NCBI RefSeq assembly: GCF_028858535.1
Contig: NZ_JAPMOU010000010.1
Coordinates: forward strand, 100,676-164,675
DNA: 64,000 nucleotides
DNA from: Spartinivicinus poritis
Lineage (GTDB): Bacteria > Pseudomonadota > Gammaproteobacteria > Pseudomonadales > Zooshikellaceae
Direction: 5' to 3'
The notes below the pieces were generated by a model. It was not told the origin of the DNA. It did no database searches and was given only the letters and a program-made list of their open reading frames with translations. Shown piece after piece: positions 29,366-39,790 of the stretch (within the stretch, counting starts at the first letter, position 1; each line of letters begins with the position of its first letter). The position numbers were made by a program, and so were the translations under genes.

Positions 29366-30070
29366 CTACCACCCCATGGTGGCTTTTACAAAAGGAATAG
29401 TTAACTTTCTTTTGGCAGAGAGCGAAGCGGAGTCAAGCTGGTTTAATACATCAAACAATTTAACCATTTCACGGGGAGAGCGATAGATAATATAGCGAGC
29501 CACTTCTTCCGTTAATTCAAGCCCACGTTGTTGGGCCCTCAACATCAACACTCCCACTTTATCCTTATCAGATAATCCATTAATTTTTAACACAAGCCCC
29601 CAGTTAAGCCGAGACTTAAAATCCGCTAACTGAATAGGTAAGTGATTGGGTGATTGGCTAGCGCCAACAATAAGACGATTGCCGGTTTGCCGAATACGAT
29701 TAAATAAGTGAAATAGCGCTTCTTCCCAGACAGAATTTCCAGCAATAGCTTCTAGCTCATCAATACAAGTCAGATCAAGGGCTTCCAAACCTTCAAGTAA
29801 TGCCGTATCACAATCGAGCAGCTCTGACATTGGTAGATAAACGCTACTCATTTTAACACTATCTGCCTGGTGGCAGGCCGCTTGAAGTAAGTGGGTGCAA
29901 CCAACTCCATCAGGACCATACAGAAACACAACGGGCTCTATATTGTCCAGGCTCGTTTGCTCTAGATCTATTGCCGCGACGACTGCTTCATTACCAACCG
30001 CGTAAAAGTTGGCAAACGTCGCATCATCCCGTAAATAAATGCCCAGCGGGAGTTGTATAGGCAAACTCAT
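29366..30070 (-). CDS. hda: Hda, DnaA regulatory inactivator
   Basis: Hda is the AAA+ protein that, with the beta clamp, stimulates ATP hydrolysis by DnaA to prevent re-initiation. From ATG 30070 it has 234 residues, as in E. coli (233). The clamp-binding motif is QLPLGI near residue 6. The nucleotide region (VFLYGPDGVGCTHLLQA) and a sensor-type acidic motif CIDELEAI follow, then the C-terminal AAA lid to KRKLTIPFVKATMGW. It lies 8 bp after the permease gene's stop on the same strand. Confidence 0.96.
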   Translation of the reverse strand: MSLPIQLPLGIYLRDDATFANFYAVGNEAVVAAIDLEQTSLDNIEPVVFLYGPDGVGCTHLLQAACHQADSVKMSSVYLPMSELLDCDTALLEGLEALDLTCIDELEAIAGNSVWEEALFHLFNRIRQTGNRLIVGASQSPNHLPIQLADFKSRLNWGLVLKINGLSDKDKVGVLMLRAQQRGLELTEEVARYIIYRSPREMVKLFDVLNQLDSASLSAKRKLTIPFVKATMGW

Positions 30071-30078
30071 ACTGTTGT

Positions 30079-31161
30079 TCAATCATCTTGTTGTGTAGGC
30101 TCCGGCGCAGTATGGTATAAATCACTCAACTTATAAATGTCATGAAGATGGCGCAACAACACCATAATAATCGCCGCCACAGGAAGAGCAATCAAAATAC
30201 CAACAAACCCAAATAGCTGACCACCGGCTAAAATAGCGAAAATAACCGCTACTGGATGTAAACCAATCCGATCGCCTACTAATAAGGGAGTTAATACCAT
30301 CCCTTCCAAAATTTGACCTACTATAAAAACAACCACTACCCCAACAAAAGGCAGCATACTATCAAACTGAAATGCTGCTGCAATTAATGCAGCGCCAATA
30401 CCAATAGCAAACCCCATATACGGCACTATACTCGCTAGTCCTGCAATCAGCCCAATGATTACGGCAAACTGTAAGCCAACGACCCAAAGGCCAGTTGAGT
30501 ATATTAACCCCAAACACAGCATGACTATAAGCTGACCTTTCAAGAAAGCGCCTAACACCTCATCACATTCACTAGCCAACTGCTTGACTACAGGCTCAAT
30601 ACTACGAGGCAATAGACTGCTGATCTTTGCCATCATGATGTCCCAGTCTCGAAGCAAATAGAATGTTACAACCGGCACTAAAAACAAGTTCGCTAAGGCT
30701 GTCACTATTGCGACACCAGATGCTGTCGCTGATTTGATAATAGGGGTTAAAAAACTGCCAGCATCTCGCCAAGTAGCCGTAATATGTTGGGTAATGGTGT
30801 CTAACTTAAATGCACCTGGATCAATACCTAACTGAGAGTGTAATACAGGAATAACATTCACTTGCAGCCATTCCTGCCAGATAGGTAAATATTGAATCAG
30901 ATTTTTTATTTGTATAATCAATTGTGGCAACATGATTAACAGTAACAAAGAGCCCACTAACGATAATGCGGTAAATACTATTGTTACTGCCCAGGTTCGA
31001 CTCATTCCTTTTGCTTCTAGCTTATCAGCAATCGGGTCTCCTAAATAAGCTAATACCATACCGACTAAAAATGGGGGAAGAATGGGTTTTAATAAATAAA
31101 TGAGGGCTATTACTATCAGCAAAACCCCTAAAATAAACCAGCGCTGTGAGTCGGTAATCAT
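30079..31161 (-). CDS. perM: PerM/AI-2E family membrane transporter
   Basis: A 360-residue protein of the PerM/YdiK/AI-2E exporter family, with about eight membrane helices. Family blocks are PFLVGMVLAYLGDPIADKLE, NLFLVPVVTFYLLRDWD, GLIAGLASIVPYMGFAIG and ILEGMVLTPLLVGDRIGLHP. Start ATG 31161 overlaps the stop of the CDP-alcohol gene (ATGA), which decides it against the longer frame. Substrate unknown. The perM-hda pair is conserved in Pseudomonas. Confidence 0.93.
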   Translation of the reverse strand: MITDSQRWFILGVLLIVIALIYLLKPILPPFLVGMVLAYLGDPIADKLEAKGMSRTWAVTIVFTALSLVGSLLLLIMLPQLIIQIKNLIQYLPIWQEWLQVNVIPVLHSQLGIDPGAFKLDTITQHITATWRDAGSFLTPIIKSATASGVAIVTALANLFLVPVVTFYLLRDWDIMMAKISSLLPRSIEPVVKQLASECDEVLGAFLKGQLIVMLCLGLIYSTGLWVVGLQFAVIIGLIAGLASIVPYMGFAIGIGAALIAAAFQFDSMLPFVGVVVVFIVGQILEGMVLTPLLVGDRIGLHPVAVIFAILAGGQLFGFVGILIALPVAAIIMVLLRHLHDIYKLSDLYHTAPEPTQQDD

Positions 31162-31727
31162 ACTTTTGCCCGTTCCCTTAAATACTGTCGCCCCCATACC
31201 CAAACATAGTCAGCGCCGCTTAAAATAGTAACTGTTAACGTCAGTAGCATTAGTCCATCAACTAACCAAACAGGAATACTCACAATCAAGGCTAGATTAA
31301 TGATTAGCAAAACTGCCAGGATAATTTGGCAAAAGGTACTGAGTTTACCAAGCAAGGTCGGTTTAAACTCGTAAGGGCCCACTAAGTGATGATAAGCAAC
31401 AGCACCACTCACAATAATAAGATCCCTACCCAAAATAACAGCCATTAACCACCAGGGAATAATGCCTGTGAGTGTCAGCATAATATAGGTAACAACTAGC
31501 AGTAGTTTATCCGCCAGAGGATCAACCATTGCCCCAAATCGTGAGTGCCAATTAAAACGCCGAGCAAGAAAGCCATCCAAGCCATCAGACAACCCCGCCA
31601 CAATAAACAAAACAAACGCTAGCTGATATGCTCGCCACCATAGCGCTAAGGCTACTGGTATAACCAACAGCAGACGGATCACTGTAAGCACGTTTGGAAT
31701 GTAACTTAAACTCAAAGCAGGACTCAT
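31158..31727 (-). CDS. CDP-alcohol phosphatidyltransferase
   Basis: A membrane enzyme of about 189 residues that moves a phosphatidyl group from CDP-diacylglycerol to an alcohol. The full catalytic motif is visible as DGLDGFLARRFNWHSRFGAM continuing to VDPLADK, with all four aspartates. The start at 31727 (MSPALSLSYIPNVLTVIRL) fits the family; the frame from 31772 would add a non-hydrophobic lead. pgsA proper usually lies beside uvrC, so this could be a second family member with a glycerol-phosphate or related acceptor. Confidence 0.88.
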   Translation of the reverse strand: MSPALSLSYIPNVLTVIRLLLVIPVALALWWRAYQLAFVLFIVAGLSDGLDGFLARRFNWHSRFGAMVDPLADKLLLVVTYIMLTLTGIIPWWLMAVILGRDLIIVSGAVAYHHLVGPYEFKPTLLGKLSTFCQIILAVLLIINLALIVSIPVWLVDGLMLLTLTVTILSGADYVWVWGRQYLRERAKV

Positions 31728-31958
31728 GAAACAGTAGACCTGTGGTGCATTATAAATGTGATTATGCCCCACTGAATATCTACAATGACTGTTAGGATAA
31801 CTAGTGCCACATACTTATAAGTCGTAGCATTAGCTACTATAAGGGCGTTTTTGTGAAATTCAACACAGAGATCTAGAATCACTGTTTACTTATTATTCTC
31901 TGTGTTTATTCTTTCACTTAGCCCCCTTACTACTTTGTTACCGCTATTTTGATTCGCG

Positions 31959-33056
31959 TTATTCTTTCACCCATTGATACACCAACTGTTGTGGTGTACC
32001 TTCAATACTGTCTTGTGGTGCATCAATTAATTGCATATAACCACTAGCTTCCAACTCGCCTTGTAAAGCACTCACATCCCCTTTTATCACTAGCTCAAAA
32101 CTTGCTTGGGAGTCAGTTACTTCCAGCAAACTCACTTCTTCAACAACAGCGAGTTTCTCCAAAAACTGACTCACTGATGCATATGCCGTCAGCCCTTGCA
32201 CTCCCTGTACAGTCAGTTGAAGTCCACCTGTCGTAGTTGCAGGACCAGCTTGATCTACTTGTTGCTTTGCATATGCACCAGATAGTTTGCTTGCTACCAG
32301 TTTAATCCCCGCTTGCATAAAGTCTTGCATAGCCACTTTAGACAGGTCTTCAACATATTGATTTCCTTGCAGTAGTAATACCCAGCGCCCACTGTATTGA
32401 TTAGCGGATGTAGCATAAATTCGCCCCGCCAACACTGATTTTGCCTGATAACGGGTTGATGCTTTGTTGATTGCATCTGAAAACAGTCCCCAGGCATCCA
32501 CTTCTGAAAGGGAACTACTGTCTTCAAAATCCATTATAGGAAGAATAAGCGGAATATGGTGCTGCTTTGCCTGAACTTTTAGAGCATCAATGGTGGCTTC
32601 CTCTTCATCTTCTGAAGAGAAAATCTGCCTTTTACCACCTGGTTTTTCTTCAATCAACCAGACCAACGTTTCTTCCCGTTGTTGATCCCAAGCATTAAAA
32701 CCATTTTTTTTCAACAACTGTCGTACAGCAGTTGGATCAAAGCTCACCGCTAATTGTTTTAATGATGCTTGTTCCCCTTCACTAGCCTGACGTTGCTCAC
32801 CATACTTCACCACATAACGACTGGCTTCAGCCACTGCTGCTTGAATCTCAGGATGGCTTAACACCTCTTCACTGCCGGTTACCATTGTAACCACTTGTTT
32901 AAATGCAGTTTGAATCGCTTGCTGTTGAGCCGCTTCTGTTTCATCTGCAAGCGGAGCTACTGTTTCATAAAACTGCCGGTCCACTTCTGCTACACCTTGT
33001 TGGATCAAGCAGGCGCTTACCATGCAACTTAAAAGCAACTGTTTTATAAGTCTCAT
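31959..33056 (-). CDS. DUF2066 exported protein
   Basis: A 365-residue protein with a short signal peptide (MRLIKQLLLSCMVSACLIQQGVA has a hydrophobic core; cleavage near residue 23). DUF2066 hallmarks are AFKQVVTMVTGSEEVLSHPEI near the N-terminus and the FDPTAVRQLLKKNGFNAW and ILPIMDFED strands. The function is unknown, but the gene keeps its place between purM and the perM-hda group in this bacterial clade. It is divergent from purM. Confidence 0.88.
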   Translation of the reverse strand: MRLIKQLLLSCMVSACLIQQGVAEVDRQFYETVAPLADETEAAQQQAIQTAFKQVVTMVTGSEEVLSHPEIQAAVAEASRYVVKYGEQRQASEGEQASLKQLAVSFDPTAVRQLLKKNGFNAWDQQREETLVWLIEEKPGGKRQIFSSEDEEEATIDALKVQAKQHHIPLILPIMDFEDSSSLSEVDAWGLFSDAINKASTRYQAKSVLAGRIYATSANQYSGRWVLLLQGNQYVEDLSKVAMQDFMQAGIKLVASKLSGAYAKQQVDQAGPATTTGGLQLTVQGVQGLTAYASVSQFLEKLAVVEEVSLLEVTDSQASFELVIKGDVSALQGELEASGYMQLIDAPQDSIEGTPQQLVYQWVKE

Positions 33057-33378
33057 CTAATGGTCCTTGCCTTAAGTAACGACCTGTAAATTAACCGATT
33101 AACATCCCCCCTATCTACACCCACTTACAACCATGGCCTGATAGGTTAACAACTGCTAGAATACCGCAGCTCGAAACAGGGCCATGAAAAAAGCAGGCTA
33201 TTCTTCAGACGATGTTTTAGCCACTTTGTTCTTCATAACCCCGATTTTGATAATCCAGTTTAAAATTATGTATTGACTGTTTACCCTCTGTATCAGGCCA
33301 ATAAATTAACGGTTTCACTCCGGAAATACTACCCTGATTGCAGTGGAATCAACTGTTTACTACAAGTTAGGGATACCC
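33057..33378. other. Divergent promoter region of DUF2066 gene and purM
   Basis: 322 bases that must carry promoters in both directions. I recognise no purine-repressor palindrome and no riboswitch here. Confidence 0.5.
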
Positions 33379-34437
33379 ATGACCCAACACAACGCTTCCT
33401 CAGACCAAGCAAAATCCCTCAGCTACAAAGATGCTGGTGTCGATATTGATGCAGGCAACGCACTGGTTGAACGCATAAAGTCTGTAGCCAAACGAACCAG
33501 CCGCCCTGGGGTTTTGGCAGGTCTTGGTGGCTTTGGTGCCCTGTTTGAGCTACCCAAGGGTTATCAAGAGCCTGTGCTGGTTTCTGGAACCGATGGTGTG
33601 GGCACCAAACTCAGACTAGCAATGGACCTCAACAAACACGACACCATTGGTATTGACTTGGTTGCAATGTGTGTCAATGATCTGGTTGTTGCTGGAGCTG
33701 AGCCTTTATTCTTTTTAGATTATTACGCCACAGGCAAGCTAAATGTAGATGTTGCTGCAGATGTCGTTGCTGGTATTGGCCAAGGTTGTGAGTTATCCGG
33801 CTGTGCCTTAGTGGGTGGTGAAACCGCTGAGATGCCAGGCATGTATGAAGGTGAAGATTATGACTTGGCAGGTTTTTGTGTAGGTGTCGTAGAAAAAAGC
33901 GGCATTATTGATGGCAGCAAAGTTGCTGCAGGTGATGTATTAATTGGCCTCGCATCTTCTGGCCCCCACTCAAATGGTTATTCATTAATTCGTAAAATTC
34001 TTGAGGTTGCTGATGCGGACCTAAACCAGACCATTGGTGATATTAGTTTAGCTGAAGCACTACTTGCCCCGACCCGAATTTATGTTAAACCCCTGCTCGA
34101 ATTAATGAAGAAAGTACCTGTACATGCACTTTCCCATATTACCGGGGGTGGCTTTACTGAAAATATCCCTCGCGTATTACCTGAACACTTGCAAGCCAAT
34201 ATTGATGCCGACAGCTGGACCATACCTGCCGTATTCAACTGGCTACAGCAAGCGGGCAATATTGATCAAGCTGAAATGTACCGTACCTTCAACTGTGGTG
34301 TAGGCATGGTTATTTGCGTACCAGCTACTGAAGCAGAAACAGCCATTAGCCTGCTGCAGCAAGCCGGTGAAACGGCCTGGCAACTGGGCACCGTTAGCGA
34401 AAAAGCTAGCAGCGACTCACCTGCCGTTGTTATATAA
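33379..34437 (+). CDS. purM: Phosphoribosylaminoimidazole synthetase (AIR synthetase)
   Basis: PurM closes the imidazole ring of FGAM to give AIR, step five of purine synthesis. From ATG 33379 (AGGG eight bases upstream) it has 352 residues. The family motifs [54 protein letters not shown] and [16 protein letters not shown] are intact. The frame from 33343 would add 12 residues not seen in the family. purN follows 132 bp downstream. Confidence 0.98.
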   Translation: MTQHNASSDQAKSLSYKDAGVDIDAGNALVERIKSVAKRTSRPGVLAGLGGFGALFELPKGYQEPVLVSGTDGVGTKLRLAMDLNKHDTIGIDLVAMCVNDLVVAGAEPLFFLDYYATGKLNVDVAADVVAGIGQGCELSGCALVGGETAEMPGMYEGEDYDLAGFCVGVVEKSGIIDGSKVAAGDVLIGLASSGPHSNGYSLIRKILEVADADLNQTIGDISLAEALLAPTRIYVKPLLELMKKVPVHALSHITGGGFTENIPRVLPEHLQANIDADSWTIPAVFNWLQQAGNIDQAEMYRTFNCGVGMVICVPATEAETAISLLQQAGETAWQLGTVSEKASSDSPAVVI

Positions 34438-34569
34438 AGGTGAGTAGAGCCTTCCCTTAAACTAAGGGCACTGTAATTGGTTATTAACTTATAGCCTCGA
34501 CCAACGCTTTTATCTGCATAGTAAAAGCGTTTTTACTGTAAACAAAAAGTTACCAGGAATCTTACGCGA

Positions 34570-35250
34570 ATGAAAAAGCCTATTAATGTTGTTGTTGTCA
34601 TCTCTGGCAGTGGTAGCAACTTACAAACACTCATTGATCAGGCTGCAGCAATTAATATTAATATCACGGGTGTCATTAGTAATATTGCTTCTGCCTATGG
34701 ATTAACCCGTGCGGCTCAGGCCAACATTCCTACCCAAGTTGTTGACCATACTCAGTTTTCAGATCGAACAGCATTTGATACAGCATTAATGGTTGCTATC
34801 GATAGCTACCAACCAGACTTAGTTGTTCTAGCAGGCTTTATGCGAATTCTTACTCCAGCGCTTACCAAGCACTATACTGGTCGTATGCTCAATATTCATC
34901 CTTCATTGCTGCCCAAATACCGTGGTTTGCATACTCATAAGCGAGCGCTGGAAGCTGGCGATAAAGAGCATGGTGCTACTGTACACTTTGTAACAGAAGA
35001 ACTTGATGGTGGTCCAAATGTGATTCAGGCCATTGTTCCTGTTGCTGACTCAGACACAGAAGCTAGCTTGATGGAAAAAGTTCAAGAAAAAGAACACAAA
35101 ATTTACCCTCAAGCAGTTGCCTGGTTCGCGGAAGGCAATTTAAAAATGGAGCACAATAAGGCGTTCCTGATGGGGGAAATGTTACCTCCTACAGGCAAGC
35201 GACTGCCAAACGACAGTAGTTTGGCTGGAACTAAACAAGCTAACAATTAA
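34570..35250 (+). CDS. purN: Phosphoribosylglycinamide formyltransferase
   Basis: PurN transfers a formyl group from 10-formyl-THF to GAR, step three of purine synthesis. The 226-residue product has VVVISGSGSNLQTLIDQA, GFMRILTPALTKHYTGRMLN, the catalytic NIHPSLLPKYRGLHTHKRAL (Asn/His) and VTEELDGGPNVIQA with the conserved Asp. The last 20 residues are extra and low in complexity. Next gene is 17 bp on, probably one unit. Confidence 0.97.
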   Translation: MKKPINVVVVISGSGSNLQTLIDQAAAININITGVISNIASAYGLTRAAQANIPTQVVDHTQFSDRTAFDTALMVAIDSYQPDLVVLAGFMRILTPALTKHYTGRMLNIHPSLLPKYRGLHTHKRALEAGDKEHGATVHFVTEELDGGPNVIQAIVPVADSDTEASLMEKVQEKEHKIYPQAVAWFAEGNLKMEHNKAFLMGEMLPPTGKRLPNDSSLAGTKQANN

Positions 35251-35267
35251 ATGGATTACTATCGCTT

Positions 35268-35996
35268 ATGATTAAAAAAGGCGTTCTAGCAATCGCAGCG
35301 AGTGTTTTATACCTAGTGAGTGCAGCTAGTGGGGTAAGCGCTGCCGCAATCAAACCTTTTAAAGCATCCTATGGAGCCAAAGCCTCAAGCATTCCAGTAA
35401 AAGGTAGTGCAACCCGTGAACTAAGCCTGAGTAAAGATGGTACTTATCAACTCAGCTTTAATGCAGACATCGTACTGGTAAACCTTAACGAAAGCTCTGC
35501 CTTCACTCTTGATGAGAAACAACAGGTTAAGCCTATCAGCTATCACTTCAGACGCGGCGGCTTAGCTAAAAACAAAGAAATTAGCCTTAAGTTTGATTGG
35601 AATAACAAGCAAGCTCAAAACATTGCTGATGATAATGTAAAGCCTTTTGCTATACCGTCAGGAACCCTCGACAAAATCAGCTATCAATTTCAACTTCGCC
35701 AAGACCTCATCAATGACAAAAAAGAGCTGCATTACACCATTGCAGACGATGATGAGCTTAAAACCTACAAGTTCAACCGTGTTGGAGAAGAAACTATAGA
35801 GACCCCCATCGGCCCAGTAAAAGCAGTTAAAGTGGAACGGATTCGGGAAGGTGACTCAGACCGCCAAACACTGATTTGGTTTGCTAAAGACTGGGACTAC
35901 TTAATGGTTCGACTCCAGCAAATTGAAGATAGCAAACGCTATGACATTTTCTTAAAAAGCGCTTCAATTGAAGGTCAGCAGTTAAAAACAAATTAA
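35268..35996 (+). CDS. DUF3108 exported protein
   Basis: A 242-residue protein with a signal peptide ending VSA (about residue 25). DUF3108 features are the N-terminal strand FKASYGAKASSIPVKGSATR, YHFRRGG and the C-terminal TLIWFAKDWDYLMVRLQQIE. Likely a periplasmic beta-rich protein of unknown role. It regularly follows purN in Pseudomonas relatives, 17 bp behind it here. Confidence 0.9.
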   Translation: MIKKGVLAIAASVLYLVSAASGVSAAAIKPFKASYGAKASSIPVKGSATRELSLSKDGTYQLSFNADIVLVNLNESSAFTLDEKQQVKPISYHFRRGGLAKNKEISLKFDWNNKQAQNIADDNVKPFAIPSGTLDKISYQFQLRQDLINDKKELHYTIADDDELKTYKFNRVGEETIETPIGPVKAVKVERIREGDSDRQTLIWFAKDWDYLMVRLQQIEDSKRYDIFLKSASIEGQQLKTN

Positions 35997-36264
35997 TATA
36001 TAAGGGCCAGCGATTACTCAACTCTTTGCAGTCGCTGGCTGTTACCCATCCATTAAAACACCCCCTACCCAAGCCCCTATCACTTCTTCCTATTTTCCAG
36101 ATTTTTCAACAGTATCCTTAATGGATAGCTGACAAAGGGTGCACCAAATAAAAGATAAAACTCCAAGCCCTTTTAGTGTCTAAGCAATTACTCAAGCCAC
36201 CTTGAAAATAGCAGTAAAAGGTACAATAAATGATGATATTTAGTCACTCTTTGTGGAGGCCACT

Positions 36265-37149
36265 ATGTTGAGGATAGCTTTGTTTATTGGTACAAATTTA
36301 GCTATTTTGGTCTTGCTCAGTATTACCTTCCAACTCCTTGGGATTGAAAGCTTACTTCAGCAAAATGGGGTTGATTTAAATCTGACTGCCTTGCTTATCT
36401 ACTCAGCTGTCATTGGTTTTGCAGGCTCTTTTATCTCATTATTTCTGTCTAAAACGCTGGCAAAGAGAAGTATGGGAGTACAAGTGATAGACCAGCCTAG
36501 CAACTCAGCAGAACAATGGCTGTTAAAAACTGTACAGCAACAAGCCGACCGTGCCGGTATCGGAATGCCTGAAGTGGGTATCTTTAACCACCCTTCTCCT
36601 AATGCTTTTGCTACTGGCTGGAATAAAAATGCAGCACTGGTAGCAGTCAGCACTGGCTTACTGGAACATATGAGCCAAGATGAAGTGGAGGCAGTGCTAG
36701 GCCATGAAGTCAGCCATGTAGCCAATGGGGATATGGTCACCCTAGCCCTTATCCAAGGGGTAATGAATACATTTGTCGTATTTCTGTCACGGGTCATTGG
36801 CTTTTTGGTGGACAGACTCGTGTTCAAAGTTGAGCGGGGGCATGGGCCTGCCTTTTGGGTTGTTTCAATTGTCGCAGAAATTGTCCTGGGCATTTTAGCA
36901 ATGACAATTGTGATGTGGTTTTCTCGTTGGCGTGAGTTTCGAGCTGATGCTGGAGGCGCTTCACTCGCGGGCAGAAATAAGATGATTAATGCCCTTCAAC
37001 GTCTGCAATCAGCTCAGGGAGCACCTGCTATGCCTGATGAAATGGCTGCTTTTGCAATTAATGCGGGACGTGTACAAGCATTGTTTGCTAGCCATCCACC
37101 ACTGGAAAAACGTATCGCAGCACTGCAGCAAATGTCATCACTCAAATAA
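36265..37149 (+). CDS. htpX: HtpX, membrane zinc metalloprotease
   Basis: HtpX is an M48 protease that degrades damaged inner-membrane proteins with FtsH. From ATG 36265 (GGAGG five bases upstream) it has 294 residues: two N-terminal membrane helices, the zinc motif HEVSH (147-151) in [20 protein letters not shown], two more helices around 157-215, and the third ligand region [13 protein letters not shown]. The family end [12 protein letters not shown] is present. Often CpxR- or heat-regulated; no such site was recognised here. Confidence 0.97.
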   Translation: MLRIALFIGTNLAILVLLSITFQLLGIESLLQQNGVDLNLTALLIYSAVIGFAGSFISLFLSKTLAKRSMGVQVIDQPSNSAEQWLLKTVQQQADRAGIGMPEVGIFNHPSPNAFATGWNKNAALVAVSTGLLEHMSQDEVEAVLGHEVSHVANGDMVTLALIQGVMNTFVVFLSRVIGFLVDRLVFKVERGHGPAFWVVSIVAEIVLGILAMTIVMWFSRWREFRADAGGASLAGRNKMINALQRLQSAQGAPAMPDEMAAFAINAGRVQALFASHPPLEKRIAALQQMSSLK

Positions 37150-37173
37150 AACTAAAAAGCAGGAAAATAGCCT

Positions 37174-37581
37174 ATGAGAATTCTACACACTATGTTGCGG
37201 GTTGCTGATTTAGACCGTGCGATAAACTTTTATACCCAAGTAATGGGGATGAAGCTTTTACGAAAGTCTGAAAACCAGCAATATCGCTATACCCTGGCCT
37301 TTGTTGGCTATCAAGACGAAACCGAAGGTGCTGTAATCGAACTTACCTACAACTGGGATACTAACCAGTATGATTTAGGTAATGCCTTTGGTCATATTGC
37401 TATTGAAACAGAAGACTTATACAACACTTGCGACAAAATTCGGGAAGCTGGGGGTACAATTACTCGTGAGCCAGGGCCAGTGAAAGGAGGTACAACTGAA
37501 ATTGCTTTTGTTAAAGACCCAGATGGTTATCTACTGGAATTAATTAACAAGAAACAGGCAGGTAAAGGGTTAGAAGGATAA
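37174..37581 (+). CDS. gloA: Lactoylglutathione lyase (glyoxalase I)
   Basis: Glyoxalase I isomerises the hemithioacetal of methylglyoxal and glutathione to lactoylglutathione. The 135-residue sequence has the metal ligands in [17 protein letters not shown] (His5), [10 protein letters not shown] (Glu), GHIAIET (His) and GYLLELI (Glu), the Ni2+-type set. It follows htpX by 24 bp and ends in a bidirectional terminator. Confidence 0.97.
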   Translation: MRILHTMLRVADLDRAINFYTQVMGMKLLRKSENQQYRYTLAFVGYQDETEGAVIELTYNWDTNQYDLGNAFGHIAIETEDLYNTCDKIREAGGTITREPGPVKGGTTEIAFVKDPDGYLLELINKKQAGKGLEG

Positions 37582-37587
37582 AAAAAT

Positions 37588-37622
37588 AACCCCGTTGCTA
37601 ATCATTGATTAGCAACGGGGTT
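37588..37622. terminator. Bidirectional terminator between gloA and argG
   Basis: AACCCCGTTGCTAATC and GATTAGCAACGGGGTT form a perfect 16-bp stem over a three-base loop. A-runs precede it for one strand and AT-rich DNA follows it, so it can serve both convergent genes. Confidence 0.9.
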
Positions 37623-37629
37623 AATAGAA

Positions 37630-38844
37630 TTACAACAGGTTGCGCCCTTTATTAGCAGCAATTTTCAGTCGTAATGCATTTAACTTGATAAAGCCTGCCG
37701 CATCGGCCTGGTCATAAGCCCCTGCGTCATCTTCAAAAGTAGCGATATTTTCATCAAATAGGCTGTTATCAGATTGACGACCCACAACTGTTACATTACC
37801 TTTATACAGCTTCAGTCTTACTTTACCGTTAACTGGCAGCTGAGACCGATCAATCATTTGCTGAAGCATTTCACGCTCAGGTGACCACCAGTAGCCATTA
37901 TAAATTAATTTGGCATAACGAGGCATTAGCTCATCTTTTAAATGAGCCACTTCCCGGTCTAAGGTAATTGACTCTATCGCACGGTGGGCTTTTAACATAA
38001 TGGTACCGCCTGGCGTTTCATAACAACCACGGGATTTCATGCCCACATAGCGGTTTTCAACGATATCCAGACGACCAATACCATTATCACCACCGACTTT
38101 ATTTAAATAAGCCAATACTGCAGCAGGAGTCATAGGCTGGTCATCAATTGCAACAATATCGCCCTTTTGATAGCTCAACTCAATATAGGTAGGCTGATCC
38201 GGCGCTTGCTCTGGGGAGACGGACCAACGCCACATGTCTTCTTCTGCTTCAGCCCAAGGGTCTTCTAAAATGCCACCTTCATAAGAAATATGGAGCAAAT
38301 TAGCGTCCATCGAATAAGGTGATTTACCCTTTTTCTTTTCTACGACAATATTATGCTTTTCACAATAAGCTAACAGGCTTTCCCGTGAGTTTAAATCCCA
38401 CTCACGCCATGGAGCAATCACTTGAATACCTGGTTTCAGTGCATAAGCGCCCAGCTCAAAGCGCACCTGGTCATTACCTTTACCAGTCGCTCCGTGAGAA
38501 ATAGCATCAGCTCCGGTTTCATTGGCAATTTCAACCAATCGCTTGGCTATTAATGGACGAGCGATGGAAGTACCCAGCAGGTATTCCCCTTCATAGATAG
38601 TGTTTGCTCGAAACATCGGAAACACATAATCTCGGGTAAACTCTTCCCGTAAATCTTCAATAAAGATTTCTTTTATCCCCAGGGCTTCCGCTTTGGCTCT
38701 AGCTGGTTCTACTTCTTCACCTTGACCTAAGTCAGCCGTAAAAGTCACCACTTCACAGCGGTATGTTTCTTCCAGCCACTTAGCAATGACGGAAGTATCC
38801 AGCCCTCCAGAATAGGCTAAAACGACTTTATTCACTTGCTTCAT
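37630..38844 (-). CDS. argG: Argininosuccinate synthase
   Basis: ArgG joins citrulline and aspartate with ATP in arginine synthesis. The 404-residue protein has the N-type PP-loop AYSGGLDTS (9-17), and the blocks [40 protein letters not shown] and [21 protein letters not shown] -10-like TATAAT lies at 38930-38925 on this strand. A further promoter-like pair around a LexA box is at about 39000 (see there). Confidence 0.98.
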   Translation of the reverse strand: MKQVNKVVLAYSGGLDTSVIAKWLEETYRCEVVTFTADLGQGEEVEPARAKAEALGIKEIFIEDLREEFTRDYVFPMFRANTIYEGEYLLGTSIARPLIAKRLVEIANETGADAISHGATGKGNDQVRFELGAYALKPGIQVIAPWREWDLNSRESLLAYCEKHNIVVEKKKGKSPYSMDANLLHISYEGGILEDPWAEAEEDMWRWSVSPEQAPDQPTYIELSYQKGDIVAIDDQPMTPAAVLAYLNKVGGDNGIGRLDIVENRYVGMKSRGCYETPGGTIMLKAHRAIESITLDREVAHLKDELMPRYAKLIYNGYWWSPEREMLQQMIDRSQLPVNGKVRLKLYKGNVTVVGRQSDNSLFDENIATFEDDAGAYDQADAAGFIKLNALRLKIAANKGRNLL

Positions 38845-39292
38845 TCAAAAATGCTCCGACCAATTCCCCAAGCGCGATTATAAAATGCAGCGGTATTAGT
38901 AATACAATATTACAAGCCCGCTATATTATACCGGCAACTGACTTAAGCCTAGTGGTGTATGCGTAAAATAAGTAATGACCTGTCAACTAATTCTGGCTAA
39001 AATACTGTAAATAAATACAGTTTCAATTCAGCAGGCCGATTGAGTCGTTAACGACTAGCAAATTGTGTTTTGTCATATTTTTATTGGGAACTAATTAACA
39101 CAAATTCAATCTTATGTAACTACTGTTGTCTTCTTTGAAAAACCTTCTGATAAATTAATATAATTCAGCAACTGTCGTAAAAGTAGGCTAGACAGTAGAT
39201 AACGCCTTTCATAGCAAAGGTCATTAAGCAAGCAACCAAAGACACAACGACTACTTTTGCCTAGAAAGAATAGAATAGAGGAGAAGCAAGCA
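38845..39292. other. 448-bp region between argG and a hypothetical gene
   Basis: No gene is evident on either strand. It contains the argG promoter (TATAAT at 38930-38925, minus strand) and a LexA-type palindrome at 39003-39022. No small frame with a good start was found downstream of the palindrome. Confidence 0.55.
39003..39022. promoter_or_regulatory. LexA (SOS) box
   Basis: TACTGTAAATAAATACAGTT keeps the full CTGT-N8-ACAG core and differs from the E. coli consensus at few positions. On the minus strand, TTGAAA (39026-39021) and TATTTT (39004-38999) are spaced exactly 16 bp by the core, a typical repressed promoter shape pointing to argG. On the plus strand the next gene is the hypothetical protein at 39293. 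Confidence 0.75.
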
Positions 39293-39739
39293 ATGGGGGA
39301 AACACTGTGGCATTATCGTGCACAGTTTCTAGTCAATAAAAAGCAGTTTCAGCCACTGCTAGAAGCACTTTGCTATCACCCCCAGGATATATCGCCTGAT
39401 AATATTTATGCCTTTGTCATGACAGAGTTTAGTAGCTTCAATTTTGCTGTCACCTTTAACCAGGCAGGCAACCTAAATAAGATTGAGCTAATCAGCACAC
39501 CTGAAGGTGATATAGATGACTTATTGGTACCTATTGCTCCTTATGTAGAGCCAACCAGTTTTATTGAGTGCGCGTTTCGCCCTTCAAATCAATACTTGGC
39601 TAATAATGAAATTGCAGTTATTCGATGGGAGTTCAGTCATCAGATTGTCACCTCATCACTGTATGCCATACAGCATGATTACTACAGCCAACAAGAAGTC
39701 AGCAGGCGTCTGGTACCCAACTTACACATTGCAGCCTAA
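39293..39739 (+). CDS. Hypothetical protein, 148 residues
   Basis: I do not recognise this protein. From ATG 39293, preceded by GAGGAG about 11 bases upstream, it has 148 residues, soluble and mixed alpha/beta in look, with no signal peptide or metal motif. The segment MTEFSSFNFAVTFNQAGNLN resembles a beta-hairpin. An upstream TTG at 39257 would lengthen it by 12 basic residues. It is the first plus-strand gene after the LexA box (271 bp away). Confidence 0.65.
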   Translation: MGETLWHYRAQFLVNKKQFQPLLEALCYHPQDISPDNIYAFVMTEFSSFNFAVTFNQAGNLNKIELISTPEGDIDDLLVPIAPYVEPTSFIECAFRPSNQYLANNEIAVIRWEFSHQIVTSSLYAIQHDYYSQQEVSRRLVPNLHIAA

Positions 39740-39790
39740 CCAAGGGCTGCACTAGCCCGAATATTTCATCAGATATTAAAGACTCTCTGA

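Noticed and set aside
36399..36893. 164-codon frame antisense to htpX
   Set aside because: It mirrors the htpX coding sequence; Ser/Thr-rich shadow translation with no family.
38881..38920. Possible ArgR site before argG
   Set aside because: The AT-rich partial palindrome is too weak against known ArgR patterns to call.
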